Assembly: GCF_020882245.1 (NCBI RefSeq)
Contig: NC_083598.1
Location: forward strand, 90,029,714-90,093,713
Length of the DNA stretch: 64,000 bases
From: Rhopalosiphum padi
Taxonomy: Eukaryota; Arthropoda; Insecta; Hemiptera; Aphididae
Direction: 5' to 3'
Shown here: in pieces, positions 28,701 through 41,020 of the stretch
How positions within the stretch are numbered: the first letter of the stretch is position 1
Layout: each line of letters begins with the position of its first letter
Notes under the pieces: model-generated
Database searches by the model: none
What the model saw: only the letters and a program-made list of their open reading frames with translations
Told to the model about the DNA's origin: nothing
Position numbers and translations under genes: made by a program

Positions 28701-31700
28701 GTTATAAGTCGATAATATATTCTTTCGAAATTAACAAAAATAGGTACAATACGTTTAAATATTATTTTTCAAAGTTTTTCAATATTAAACTTTAAACGTT
28801 GAAATATCAAATATAGCATATTTATGTACTATATACTTATACTTACCACTTTCTATTACGTCCTAAGGGTTATAAATTAATTTTTATTATGATAAATTTA
28901 ACTCAATGAATTATATGTATTTGAAAGTTTGCGTTGTTTTAAATACATTTTTTATATCAACATGTACCTATATATTAAACATTATTCAAAAAATGACTGA
29001 CATTTTCTGTGTTTATTGTTCTCTTGAGTCTCAAACACCTGATCCTAATAAGATAAAACATGATTCCAATTAATTGAAGTTTCATTCACAACTATTTAAT
29101 GTATCAATCAAGATTAATGCTGACTAATTTGTCTATAGTTAACCTTAACAATAACATTGAACTTACTACTATGAACCATTATCATTAGATATGTCTTCTT
29201 CATGCATCAATTAATTACTTAATTTTTGTATTTGTCAGCATAATACTCTTTCTAGTTATATCCTAATCAATAAGGCATTTATTATAGTCAGGAACGCGCA
29301 ATTATTTTTACACTTTTGAATTTCCTTTTTAATTTTTTCTAATTCTGGCACTAGTTATAGTAGAATAGTAGATACATTTAAAAGTGATTAAACTGTCAAA
29401 ATACGTATTTTACAATAGTATAATATATTATTATTGTATGTTAAAATCATTAATCAAACAAATAATAATAATCAGAGCTTGTGACTTGTGAGCCATGACA
29501 CTAAAAAATGAACTTCATCGTGGTCACAATCATCATATGCTCTTAAAAATCTTTATATTATAATTTATTTAAGTAATATAATATAAGTAAATAATTAATT
29601 AATATGCCCTTTAAACGTTGACAATTGAAAAAATAAAAACATACTAATTGTAAACCTAAATAATAATTTTGAAATTTGTTAAAACTTAAAATATGTATTT
29701 TGACAACTCGTTATAAATTGTCGAAACTAATTTATTGATCACAAAAAAATCTCGTTTTAAAACACAATACTGTGCTAACTGCAGCTAAACATTAATTGTA
29801 CCTATATGGTATTATATACCAAATACCTACCAGTGGTTCTCAATATCTTTAATACCACGACCCAAATTGTTTATAGATAATCTATCGCAACCCACATAGC
29901 CACATGGTTTACAGGACAAAAAAGTAGTTCTAAAAAAACTACTAATCTCATTTATTTCCGTTGTATCAAAGATGGACGTGATGTAAGTTTGAAAATAATC
30001 CATTCATTTTATTGTGATAAAGACGTCTTGACAATAGACAAAATATTGTTCGAATTAAATTGATATAGGAATAGTATGACGGCGGTCACCGGTTAAAATG
30101 ATGTCATAATACCTACACGTGTTCTCCGTTTTACTGACGTACATCATAGTAAATTTGCGTTCAGTTAAGTCCATTCTATGTTGTTATCTTTACCTAATAT
30201 TAAAGCCAATTTACTTATTATCAAACTTAAAAGTAAGAATATTATCTAGGGCATCGTGTAGAATTTTGTTGATTTTTTTAATTTTAAAGTGAGCTATAGG
30301 CGATATAGCTATGTAAAATATTAAAACTGTAAAATGCTCATATATAGTCATAACTTATTTTAAAATAAAAAAAATCAATACAAGTTTACTTGATGCCCTA
30401 AATAATATTTTTACCTTTAAATTTGATAATATGTAAATTGACTTCAATATTAAAGCTAACAATATGAAATGAATTATGTTGAACACAAATTTGCTATGAT
30501 GTACGTTAGTAAGACGGAGATAACACATGCAGGTATGACGTCCTCTAATAATTTTCGGGATTAATAATTTGTTTAGGTATATTATATATAATATATAATG
30601 TCACTGTATAGTAAGTTAACAGTTTATTTCCGAACCACAGTTTGAGAAATGTTGGTATCAGTGCCGTAATTAGGGGGGAGCTTCTGGGCTCAAGCCCCCC
30701 CCCCCCCGAAATGTCAAACACGACAATAATTTTATGAATTTGGATGATAAAGTAACGCCGCTTTCATCACACTTCTTTGATCTTGATTTGATAATATGAA
30801 TTATATGAATCATATTGTCAAAAATACAGTGCAAACTTAATTTGTTATCATAATTGGCCATAAAAAATTAAGCCCCCCCCTCCCCCGAAAAAAATCATGG
30901 CTATAGCATTGGTTGGTATATATCATAATCATATATTTCGAATTAACTCTTCAATATTGAATATAGTAAGTTTCGAGTGTACCTATATTATCATTGAATA
31001 CAGGTTACTATAACGGATGTATTCAATTTGAATTCAATGATAAATTTGTTTACTAAAAACGATTCTGACGAGAGACGATGTGTCATATGGTCTAAAATTG
31101 CCCTAAGAAATCTTATGAGGAATTAGGTATTAAATTTTCAAGTCTTCAATGTTAATTACATTTTATGAATTTTTAACTTTAAAATAATTTATAAATTTTG
31201 TGATTTTTGTTTTTTTATCCATATAGTTAAAGGTAAATCATTAGAATTTTATACTTTTCACCACTCAAAGTACAAACTTAAAGATTAATGATTCGATTTA
31301 TAAATCCAAATTTTACCAGAAACCACACTCAATTTTTATTTTTTAATATATGATTATTTACTTCTTCTGCTTTACATAAAATAAAATAAAATAAAATAAA
31401 ACACATAAACACGCGTGCATTTTAAAACCAAACTAATACATTCATAAATTCTAAAATTTCAAATGGTAACACTTATTATTGTTACCTATATCTAAAACAA
31501 TAAATTATAACTCATTCGTGATAGGTAGGTATAGTTAGTTTAAAACTTTCAAAACAAAATATATACAAATGGCATAAATTATGAGTCCTGCTATGATAAT
31601 AATAATGTTATAATATATATTACGAATTAAGAATTATATCGTGTACGTTTGATAGTATTTATCACAGCAAGTTTTCTTTTTTTTTTGATTACCATAGAAC

Positions 31701-33403
31701 AACTATTGGAAAACACGACTTCCATATTGTATGGACAGAATCCGAACACTACCACCGTTCCCATCTACGCCCACGTCACTGAATGCGGTCGTAAAAATTT
31801 TCACGTGTCGTATTGGCTATTCTTCCCGTTCAGTCAAGGAAAGCCGATATGCACACTGGACATGGGCGTGCTTGGCCCGCTCCCTTTGCCAGTCTTCAAC
31901 AACCGATGTTTTGGTACCCTTAAAGAATTCGGCAGTCATGTGGGTGACTGGGAACACATGAGTCTCATGTTTAACGTACGTATGATACTTGTAGAATATC
32001 TAATAATCATAAAAGTTATACCTAATACCTATATTATTTGATTTACTAATTATACTAATAATTCTCAAAGTATGTGTTTATTCAAACTTCAAATTCTGAT
32101 TTTTGAATACCTAGTTAAATTCATGTACATATAAAAATCATATTTTATAAAAGCTATAAGGATACATACATCATGCTTATATTTTTCGATTAAAAATCAT
32201 CTTTTTATCATATGAATTATTATAAGTATATGATTTATTTTGAAAATATATTAATATATAATAATTAATAAATACGACATATATTATAAAAGTTTAAGAT
32301 GGTCTTGTATTCAATTTTCGAGTATCTATACTCAAAGCGGAAAGTTCCATCTAAAAAATAAACTCAACTGCTCAAATGTATCTAGGTTTATTCTTAACTG
32401 CGAGATTCTTAAATGGAAAATGGAATAATGTCGACGTCGAAAAAAAATGTTAATACAAGTGTATATCTTTATGCCTATTATAATAAATTATCTATTTTAG
32501 AACTATAACATTAACATATTATTATTAATAATAACTATTAATTTTACATTTGTTATTTACACGTCAAATGTAAATAAAGTTTTGTTTAGTAGTAGACAAA
32601 ATACATGATTATATAACCAAAATAAAATTAAAATTAAATTATTTCGATTGTAGTGGCCTTTGCAAACAGCTATAGTGTTGCACGTCCATTGCGTATACTT
32701 ATAATATAGGTATAAAACTATAATAATATCCATTTACTTTTGTTGCAGGGCTACGATGAACCAGAAGAAATGTACGTGTCTGTGCACGATGCTGGCGCAT
32801 TTTACCGATTCGACCGGAATCGTCGGAAGTTCGTATTCAACCGACAAGAAGTGCGTAAAGGTTTTTTGCAAAAACCTAAGTTTCCCGAAGTGGTGCACTT
32901 GACAGACGAGGGTAATCATCCGGTGTTGTTCGCGGCCAAGGGATCTCACGGTCTATGGACCGCTCCAGGTCAGATATATAACTCGATTAGACATTATTCG
33001 TATACTCGACATCGCACGCGGTCAGCGTTCGAATAAAAAATTGTTATTACACTTTTTTTTCGTCGTAAAACCATAATAATGATGATCGATGATGCCATAT
33101 TAAGTATTACTAAAATAAATTCTATCGATTCGCTTCACAGGAAAACACAAATACGTGCGTATACCACGGTTGTACGACGACAGCGGTTACGGATTTCCGT
33201 GGAAAACTTGGCTGAAGGTCGACGTGTTGAACTCGTCGAAAAAACTTCCCATTTGGATGCAATATTACGGTAAATGGGGAAACCAGCACAGCAAATGTCA
33301 TCCGCTCTCCAAAATGGGCTTGCAGATCTGTCAGTTTACCGACGGGCCGACAGGTATACCAATGAAGCCGCACGATTTCCAATGTCAAAACGCGACCAAC
33401 TAA
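16736..33403 (+). CDS. Vps62/DUF946-domain protein with hydrophobic N-terminus, five exons
   Basis: Exons 16736-17027, 22981-23178, 31698-31975, 32749-32968 and 33141-33403 join in phase (A|TG, G|AA, phase 0, G|GA) to 416 residues. The N-terminus has a basic stretch and a poly-Leu segment (about 23-38) that reads as a signal peptide or signal anchor. Met/Thr and acidic low-complexity sequence follow. The conserved part starts near residue 105 with WAPLIWLAPDEQFLPGSV and runs through YAHV (187-190), YWLFFPFSQGK (202-212), HVGDWEHM (244-251), HPVLFAAKGSHG, then YDDSGYGFPWKTW. These are the signature blocks of the Vps62/DUF946 family, named for a fungal vacuolar sorting protein and common in plants; its biochemical role is not known. 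Met16736 is the first in-frame ATG after a stop. The first donor (GTTGAGT) is weak. An AATAAA signal lies at 33772. Secretion or vesicular location is inference. Confidence 0.88.
21140..21299. mobile_element. hAT-type miniature element (MITE), 160 bp
   Basis: Ends are inverted: CAAGCGCGGATCC at the left and GGATCCGCGGCTG at the right (read back as CAGCCGCGGATCC). C-rich blocks (GCCCCCTCTCCCC, GCCCCCCTCCCCG) flank the middle. Flanking 8-mers GAATCGAA and CAATTGAA match at 6 of 8, a decayed 8-bp target duplication as left by hAT transposases. It lies inside intron 1 of the Vps62-domain gene and has no coding capacity. Confidence 0.75.
25640..25823. mobile_element. hAT-type MITE, 184 bp, perfect 8-bp target duplication
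   Basis: Starts CAGTGACATAGCCAGG and ends with the inverse CTTGGCTTCGCTACTG. It is bordered on both sides by TAATAACT (25632-25639 and 25824-25831). The 8-bp duplication and CAGTG..-type termini are diagnostic of the hAT superfamily. A homopolymer of about 19 C lies near the left end and a CCCCTCCCCC block near the right. Non-autonomous; it lies in intron 2 of the Vps62-domain gene. Confidence 0.9.
29831..30654. mobile_element. hAT-type element with Charlie-like ends, hosting an inner foldback
   Basis: The left end CAGTGGTTCTCAATATC and the right end, read back, CAACATTTCTCAAACTGTGG share the TTCTCAA core. They resemble the CAGTGGTTCTCAA ends of Charlie-like hAT elements, including the CACGACCCAA context typical just inside. 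No target duplication could be recognised, so outer limits are approximate. No transposase ORF is present. The interior holds the long inverted repeat at 30100-30543. Confidence 0.55.
30100..30543. repeat. Long foldback inverted repeat (arms of about 210 bp)
   Basis: The left arm reads GATGTCATAATACCTACACG, then ACGTACATCATAGTAAATTT, and later TATCTAGGGCATC. The right arm, read on the minus strand, gives GACGTCATACCTGCATGTG, then ACGTACATCATAGCAAATTT and TATTTAGGGCATC in the same order and spacing. The arms meet around 30,320-30,330 with almost no loop. By eye roughly four of five bases pair, so a transcript of this intron could fold into a long hairpin. Confidence 0.8.
30659..30911. mobile_element. 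hAT-type MITE, 253 bp, perfect 8-bp target duplication
   Basis: Starts CAGTGCCGTAATTAGGGGGG and ends TCATGGCTATAGCATTG. It is bordered by GTTGGTAT at 30651-30658 and again at 30912-30919. It carries a poly-C tract near the left end and a CCCCCCCCTCCCCC block near the right, the same architecture as the 25.6-kb element. The insertion hit the right end of the older hAT-like element, giving a nest. Intron 2 of the Vps62-domain gene. Confidence 0.88.
31057..31420 (+). repeat. Interspersed aphid-type repeat with ATTCTGACGAG-type end
   Basis: Begins near ACGATTCTGACGAGAGACG and runs into an (AAAAT)n tract at about 31,376-31,400 followed by ACACATAAACACGCG. The same end occurs inverted at 58,230-58,276 (AAATAAAATAAAACACACG, ending in CTCCGTTCAGAAT) and, decayed, at 22,631-22,645. 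The shared ends suggest one family of non-coding inverted-terminal elements. Its limits are approximate. Confidence 0.5.
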
Positions 33404-35342
33404 CCATGGTATCGTACTGGCTGGAAGAGAAATTCGCTGGATGGCCGCCGCGATGAATATCAACCATGACCTAGCCGACTTTCAAGCGATGGAACGTGTT
33501 TTAGGTCAATGTGTATCACTGTTACATCTTACATTTTATTGTTATTGTTATTATTATTATTATTTAACTACACTATATAAACGTGATGGGTCTCAGTAGT
33601 TTTAAGGATCTAAAAAATCGATATTGCGTATTATGCGATTAACGTTTTGAGTGAAAGTAGGACTTCCTGATTATCGAATTTCCTAAGACAACTTGGTTTT
33701 TTTTTTACATATAAATTATTCACTTGCATATTGTTTTATAGCGTGTAAATGATCAATGTCTGTGTTATGTAAATAAAAATAATGAACATTTATGACTTAC
33801 TGGTTTTTTTTTAGTTATTTATTGTTATATATACTTATTATATTATATTAATATAGTGTTCCCGGCGATCTTGTTAATAAGCATAGTGCAAACGCACAGC
33901 GATTTCCTCTCTAGCTGAAAATTGTAGGTTATAAATAATAAGTACATAATAGCCACATATTATAAAAGTACTTCCTAGTTCTATTTACATTCATGCATTG
34001 ATTAAATTTTAACTCGTCTATAATGGGTGACAAAAAATGGTTCAACGAATGATTGAGTCAAACAGGCCACAATAGATACTTTAATTACTTTTTTCCTTTT
34101 AATACATGTTATTACTATTATGTAACATAATTTAAAAATAAATTAATGTTAAACATTTTTGAACCCAAATAATAATAATCGCAAATGTATATACTTTATA
34201 TACTTATAGCTATTTAAAAATAATTAGGTATGCAGCTAAAACTGTTTAAATTAATTTAATAAGCTGATTAGTAATTTTTTTATCAATTTATTTACAAACT
34301 GTATACAGCTGTATATGATCACAAGTGACAACAGTGGCGTATTTAGAGTTTAGACATTACAAGTATGTCTTGAAGAAACATTTTACTGACGGCCTCCTTG
34401 ATAAATTGAAATTATACGCTGTCTATAAATCATACTTATTAACACCTGTAATATAATTATAAATGAATATATATTTTTTTAAATCAATAAATAATAGAAT
34501 TACAATTTTAAAATAATTCTAATGATCAATAAGTTATTCTGCCAACAAAAAAAAGATACACTGCTATTTAATTGTTACCGCCTCTAAAATTTGTCACCGG
34601 AAACAAACCCAGCTGTTTTTCGCTAAATAATTATATTGTCACAAAAAAAAAAAAATAATAATAATACAATAATTTACAATGACATATTGACATTTGCCAT
34701 TTGGTATATTTGATTAAAAAACAGTACAGTACCTTTAATATAACAGCAGAAATAAAAACTGATCTATATTATTTTAATTATATTTAGTAAACATTTTTGA
34801 AATATAGCGTTTCTGTAAACATTGTTTTTTAGTACAATTTTAAAAATTGATATTATATACTTTAGTCAAAATATATTCATTTTAAATATTTTAATGTCTG
34901 ATCATTTTTAAGTTATTAAAATCAAAAACTGGTTTTCATGTATGAAGAATTCAATAGTTATATTTTTTAATATAGTAAGTTTAGGATTGGCTGTTTAAAA
35001 TATGAACTATTGTGTATAATCAAACCTTTGTTATTATGCACACATTTTGCTACTAATACATAATACATAGTACATACTACATAATATTTGGTGCAATTGG
35101 TGCATAATACTTTGTGATGTCATAAAAAAAAGTAGTTATATTTTTATCACATAACAGAAGCTATATGGTTGTCTTCTTGATTGTACTTAACTGCTTGAGT
35201 GTATACGGATGTGCGTCAGTCCCCACGCTGACATAAGTCGTATAAACAAAAATGTATTCGTAATTGACGAATGGGTCTCGTACTCGGGAATATTTCAGCT
35301 TCAGTTTAATCATATGCATCCTGTAGTCAAGAACACTGCACC
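33404..35342. other. Intergenic, 3' UTR of the Vps62-domain gene and upstream region of the kinase-like gene
   Basis: A polyadenylation signal AATAAA lies at 33772-33777. A lone hAT-type terminus, CAGTGGCGTATTTAGAG, starts at 34326; no matching right end was established. At 35,170-35,290 composition becomes less AT-rich (ATACGGATGTGCGTCAG, GGGTCTCGTACTCGGG), probably the promoter and 5' UTR of the next gene. Confidence 0.5.
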
Positions 35343-38300
35343 ATGACGTCTGGATCTAAAAATATAGATTTGTTCTTTTTGCAATCTATGATTGACAAAA
35401 TCGAACCTGGAGTGAAAATTAATTCATACGAAGTGAGCGATATGAAATTGTATAATATTATAAAGTAGGTACGTTTATTAATATTGGGTTCGATCGAATT
35501 ACGGTGTATTTTACAGATAGCGTTAGGATCAAAACGAGGTGATAACTACACGTCAATGTTGTACAGAATCCAACTAAATGGTGACAACGGATGGTCAAAA
35601 TCTCTGTTCTACAAGTGTTTGCCCGATAACAAACAGGCGAGAAATACGTATAAATCCGAAATACTGTTTAATAATGAAGTAACATTCTATACAAAATCAT
35701 TTACAGCATTGATGAAATATCAAGTCCGTATAATAAAGTATAATATAATATTTATTTTTATCGTGAGGCTTACAATAATGCTTTAGGAGCACAAAAAATT
35801 GGTTGAAACTTTTAATAGTGTGCCGAAATGTTATTTGGCCCAAAGTGATATCGTCATATTAGAAGATATGCGATGCAAAGGATTCACCATGTTAGACAGA
35901 ATGAAGGGTCTAGATTTTAATCACTGTAGAGCTATACTAAGGTAGGTAAAGCTTTGGTGGAAATATGATTTTATCAATTTAAGTTGGCGTGATGTTTTTT
36001 TAGAGTTTTGGGAAAATTCCATGGGTTATCGTTGTCTATGAAAGTCGATGAACCGGAAAAGTTTAAAGAATGCATTTCGGATGCAATAAATGAAGTATAC
36101 TACAAGAGTGAAAACGAATTGTGGTACAAAGGATATTACAGACGAGCTGCAGAGAACGCAGAGAAAATGGTAAATATACATATCGATGTCCATAATATGC
36201 TTGATTATTATCCTTAGTCAATAATCGTATAATATAATATTAACAATAATATTCGCGGTATTTTTTTTATTTCTAACAGCTGGAGTCTGAATTGACTGAA
36301 GATGAAAAACCAAAATATTTGGATAAATTTCGGAAATTTGTTAACCACGAATCGTTCTTTGGGTATATGGTGGGACTGGTGTCGCCAAAAGAATCGCTAG
36401 CTGTGCTTTGTCACGGTGACTGTTGGACGAACAATTTTTTGTTTCAGTACGCTCAAGACGGAAGTATATCTGAAGTAATAAGACGTAACATTATTTATAA
36501 ACCAAAAACAATTGCAAATTATAATAATTTTTATCATCAATTTTCAAGGTGTCTATTGTAGACTTTCAGTTGGCTAGGTATGGCTCTCCCGCATTGGACT
36601 TGGTCAGTCTTTTGTATTGCTGTACTAGCGTAGAGTTAAGGAAACAGTATTTACCTGAACTGTTGGAAGAATATTATGATTCAATAGTCAGTGTCTTAAC
36701 GCAAACAGACTGCTTGAATCATTATCCAGATATTCGACAAAAGTAAGTACGACATTTTTTTATTTTTTTTTTATTCAAGACTGAATTATTTAAAATAACT
36801 AGGTAGGTACAATAATTGTATAGAAATTAATCTTAATAGTCTTAAAATTAAAATAATTGTGTAAAATATATCGACGACAATTATAAGTTTTTCTCGGAGA
36901 AATGTAATTATTCAATATTGATATAGGTATGTACTTACTAAATAATCGAATCAAACATTCTATTATAAATACAAATACTTTTTATGATAATTAAATAATG
37001 GGACTAAAACACTTCTATAAACTATAATTAATGTATGACATTGGCATAGCACCTATAACTTATTGCATTTGATTTAGTTTTAATATATTGTTGAATTACG
37101 CTGTTAGTGATAATTTTTTTTAAATATTTAATAATTTAAATATATTGTTTTAATGTTAATAAAAAATTAATATTTCTTTATTTGTCATCTTAAAAATAAT
37201 GGACCTTTTTCAATAAATTATAAAAATATATCAATTCCTGAAACTCATAATTCATATGATGTTTATAGCTTATTAAGCTTATCATAAAGTTAATTCGTTT
37301 TAATTGTGTTTATACTTAGATATTATATATTTATATATTAAAACTGAAACAAAAATAAAAATGATTGAAAGATAAATAAATTTTAACTCGTGTGCAGTTA
37401 AGTAATACAATAGTCAATAAGTACTTGTATATTGTATAATATTATTATGAATCAGAACAATATGTGTTAGCCGTTGAGCTATGATGAGCTTTTAAAATAT
37501 GAATATAATTTCTTATCATAAACACTCAGATTTTCATTCAGAATCGATCGTTAATTTAGTTTCTATTTTCATATTTTCTGGTAAATCACTGTAATTCTTT
37601 AATAGGTATTTATAATATAATAGAAAATTTTATATTAATTTGTCTTCTTGTGTTGGGAATAAAAGGTACCTACTATATTTTTCTATTACAATGAAACCTC
37701 CCTTAACGGAAACCTCTAAATAGCCGACATTTTTTGAGGAACAAGGACATTTTCACTACTTTTCTATAGGAAAACCTCTAAATAACGAACACTTTTATGG
37801 CATTTTAAATTTTGATTTTAATAATTTATATCGTAAATTTGTGGAATTAGAAAGTGCATTAACATACAAAATGACTGCGTGTCAAAATATAAGAAACAAT
37901 CTAAAATAACTGATTTTTTTAATATATGTTAGTTTTAATTTTTATATTATCAATTTTTTTTTATATTTTTACATCTTTTTTATGTATTTTTAAAAATACA
38001 TAAAAATAATAAAAATAAATTAAATGTATTATGTACCTATATGTATATGTATAAATAATTTTAATTATAATTTCAACTTTTTATTTCTCCCTCTAATTAC
38101 TGGACACCTCCAAATAGCAGACAAAATTTCAGCGATTGAAAGTGTCCGGTATTTAGAGGTTTCACTGTACTAGCAACATTTTTAAATATTGTCCAATTGT
38201 TTATATGGTCCGTTCGTCGCTGCGAAAAAAAGCCAATTTGAAAGTGTTCAGAAAATAACTAGGTATTAAAGTTTATTGATTTTGTTCTAAAAATTTGAGA

Positions 38301-38795
38301 TTGACCCCACGGCCCACATGATAACTTTTCGGTTCTCGAGTTGAAATATTTAACGAATCGTGTATAGTCGTTACTATCTCCTATACCTAACTATTATTGA
38401 TTCTGAGTAGGTATTAAATTCGGTACACTATTCTGAAATTAATATCTACTGTTTTTAATTAAAATTGGATTAATATTACCTATTGTTATTAAATCATTTT
38501 TAACTGTTACTTGTTTTTTTATAAACAAATAAATGAATGAATGGGTCATATCATCTACAGGTTATATGAAGAGGTGCGTGAATACAACGTGTTCGGTCTA
38601 GGAGTGGCACTAGATATGATACCGATCATTACATGTGACTCGGAGCTGGCTCCTGACATGTATACCGAAGATACGATCAACATAGACGACGAACCCAGTA
38701 AGGAACCTTATCCCGTCATGACCACGAGCAACTTATGCCGCCAAATGATTGCTGACTTGGTTAAAGAACTCGTGGATAATGGATGTTTAACATAA
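35343..38795 (+). CDS. Ecdysteroid-kinase-like protein (EcKL / CHK-kinase-like), complete
   Basis: Small-molecule kinase family of arthropods; some members phosphorylate ecdysteroids and others are linked to detoxification by phosphorylation. Exons 35343-35432, 35517-35723, 35787-35941, 36004-36169, 36280-36474, 36549-36742 and 38561-38795 join in phase to 413 residues, the usual family length. The glycine-rich start of the kinase fold is IALGSKRGDNYTSMLYR, then VILEDMRCKGFTM (hinge region). The Brenner box HGDCWTNN (251-258) holds the catalytic Asp253, and VDFQLARYGSPALDL (275-289) supplies the metal-binding Asp276. All key residues are intact. Exon 1 has to end at GAA|GTGAGC; reading further meets a stop. 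Substrate cannot be assigned from sequence. The last intron (1.8 kb) contains a pogo-like element. Confidence 0.93.
37689..38167. mobile_element. Pogo/Tigger-like miniature element, 479 bp, TA target duplication
   Basis: Left end CAATGAAACCTCCCTTAACG and right end, read back, CAGTGAAACCTCTAAATACC are inverted copies. TA flanks both sides (37687-37688, 38168-38169). Inside, the motif AACCTCTAAATAxCxxAC is repeated twice at the left (37710, 37774) and inverted twice at the right (CCTCCAAATAGCAGAC, GTCCGGTATTTAGAGG). CAGTGAAACCTC-type ends with TA duplication are typical of the pogo branch of Tc1/mariner. No transposase is present. It sits in the last intron of the kinase-like gene. Confidence 0.85.
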
Positions 38796-41020
38796 TGGGT
38801 TTATAGGCTAGTTAACACGATGTATGACTGTCATTATTTTGTCATTTATTTATACATATTATATTAATTATAGCCATGGATATTAGATGAAACATGAGGT
38901 TTTGCTGTTTTTTTTTTAAATTTGTAATTCTTATAATTGTATTCTATTATATTATCATTGTCGTTTAATAATAGGTAGTATACGATATCTACGTAATAAT
39001 TATTATAGTGTTTTACGGATTTTGTGTTCATTTAAATGTTATAATAATATTAGAATAATTAAACGATAAAAAAAATATCGTTTTATGGTGCTGTCGTTTT
39101 ATAGCAAAATCATTATATAAATTTAATCATGAGTTAACAATGTTACACCCTATCATCAAACTTTTAATTTGTGATAATAAAAAAAAAATGTTTAACAAGT
39201 AAAAATTGTATCATTTTTAATAAATAGATTTAAATTTTAATCTCATACAATATTTAAATTATCATATTTTTTCCTTGATCATTGAAACTACCCAACTGTA
39301 GAATTTTGGATTTTAACATAGCTTAGACATTGGAGTACTAAAAGTATTATAATGTACACTAAAAATCATCTATTTAATTTGTTAGTACTTAGTACAATGT
39401 AGGTAGGTACTTCAAATTTAAATACTTGAATAAATTAAATACAATTATACAAATATAAAGTACAATCTTTTTTTCAAACCATTAATTTATTTTAAAAATA
39501 TAACCTTTTACTTTAAATAGATACCCAATAAAATGTTTACAAAACAACAAAAAAATGTATACATAATAGTTATAAAAATAACTGTTATGTTAGTCAGTAA
39601 AGTACTGTTTTAGGTATCTTTTTCAAATAATAAAAATAAATTTGAGTGGACGGAATACAATTTTAAATCAAGTTTTCTGTCAAACGATTCATAACAATAT
39701 CCAGTTTGCTCTGAAGTAGATAAGAATTCTGCTCATATTTTTAAAAATAACAATCATCAGATCTTAACAATATTAAATGCTATCTATTACTTATTAGTGT
39801 ATATGGAAACCATTTTGCACACTTTATTTTGACTCAAAAACTAATTTTGTACTTCCTAAAAATTATTTTAAATGTCTTAATTATCAGATGACAGTTACCT
39901 TAGTTAATCTAAGATTAAATTTATCACACCTAGGTTTATCGGAGATAAGTGAGCATATACACATTATTTGATTGTTACAAAAACATTATAATATTAATAA
40001 TATTATTTTGCTAATATTTTTGTTACTTTCAATAAATACCTATTAATTATTACACGGTCAGAATAGAGAATATGTATGGCACAATAATTAAAAAATTAGA
40101 CAGACGGTAACCAATATTATATTGCTGACACTTATGATGAGAAAAAAATATTTAAATAATTAATAATATATATCACAGAAATATTTTATAGATATTTAAA
40201 CATAGATTTCTCAGAAAAAAAATAATAAAATATAAAAAATAAAAATATTACTATTACTAGGTACCTATATTATAATATATTATAGGTACATATTACATGC
40301 ATAAATACATAATACAAATACTATTATGTGTATTTTAGTACAAAATTATAATAGATAAGGCTAGGCACCATACATATAACATAATCACTTATTGAACTGA
40401 GACACAATTAATATTAATATTGGATATCATCGAATATGATGATATTTAACATTTATATTGTTATAAAACTTAATAGTTAGATTGTCATGTTGTTTTTATG
40501 CGTATTTTATATTTATTATTAAAATAATCCACATTATAAATACATAAAAAAATAATTTTATTATGCACTTAAAATAAAAATATAATATATATTATTCATT
40601 ATAAATATATAATACATATAATCATTATTATGTATTATTGTATAAAAATGAATAAAATTATTGCCAATATATAAATATCAGTTAATTTTACTTAAATAAA
40701 TCTACATAATACTGTTAGTAAACAACATTGTAGATAGCTTGATGTATAAAGTATACATAGCTTATGTATAAAGAAAACTCATATACAGTAGGAAAAAAAA
40801 TCTAGTAGAATAAAATCAAATAGTTAAAAGACTAAATAATTTGATGGAGATAAAAAAATAATTAAGTAGATAATTAAACATAGAGATGAATGTACCATAA
40901 AGAATATTACAGGACACAATTTACACTGACTTCAGCATTTAATGTAAAAAAAGTACAATGGAAACTGAATTTGAGCGCTGTCATATATGTGATACTTAGT
41001 CTATTAAAAAAACAATATCA
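38796..41020. other. Convergent intergenic region, no gene seen
   Basis: Carries the 3' UTRs of the kinase-like gene (plus) and of the aquaporin gene (minus). Very AT-rich, with microsatellite-like stretches of TATAATA around 40,240-40,290 and 40,570-40,670. No open frame with coding character and no RNA gene signature found. Confidence 0.55.

Noticed and set aside
33274..33456. Overlapping plus-strand ORFs at the end of the Vps62-domain gene
   Set aside because: They are alternative frames of the last exon; the frame with DDSGYGFPWKTW is the conserved one.
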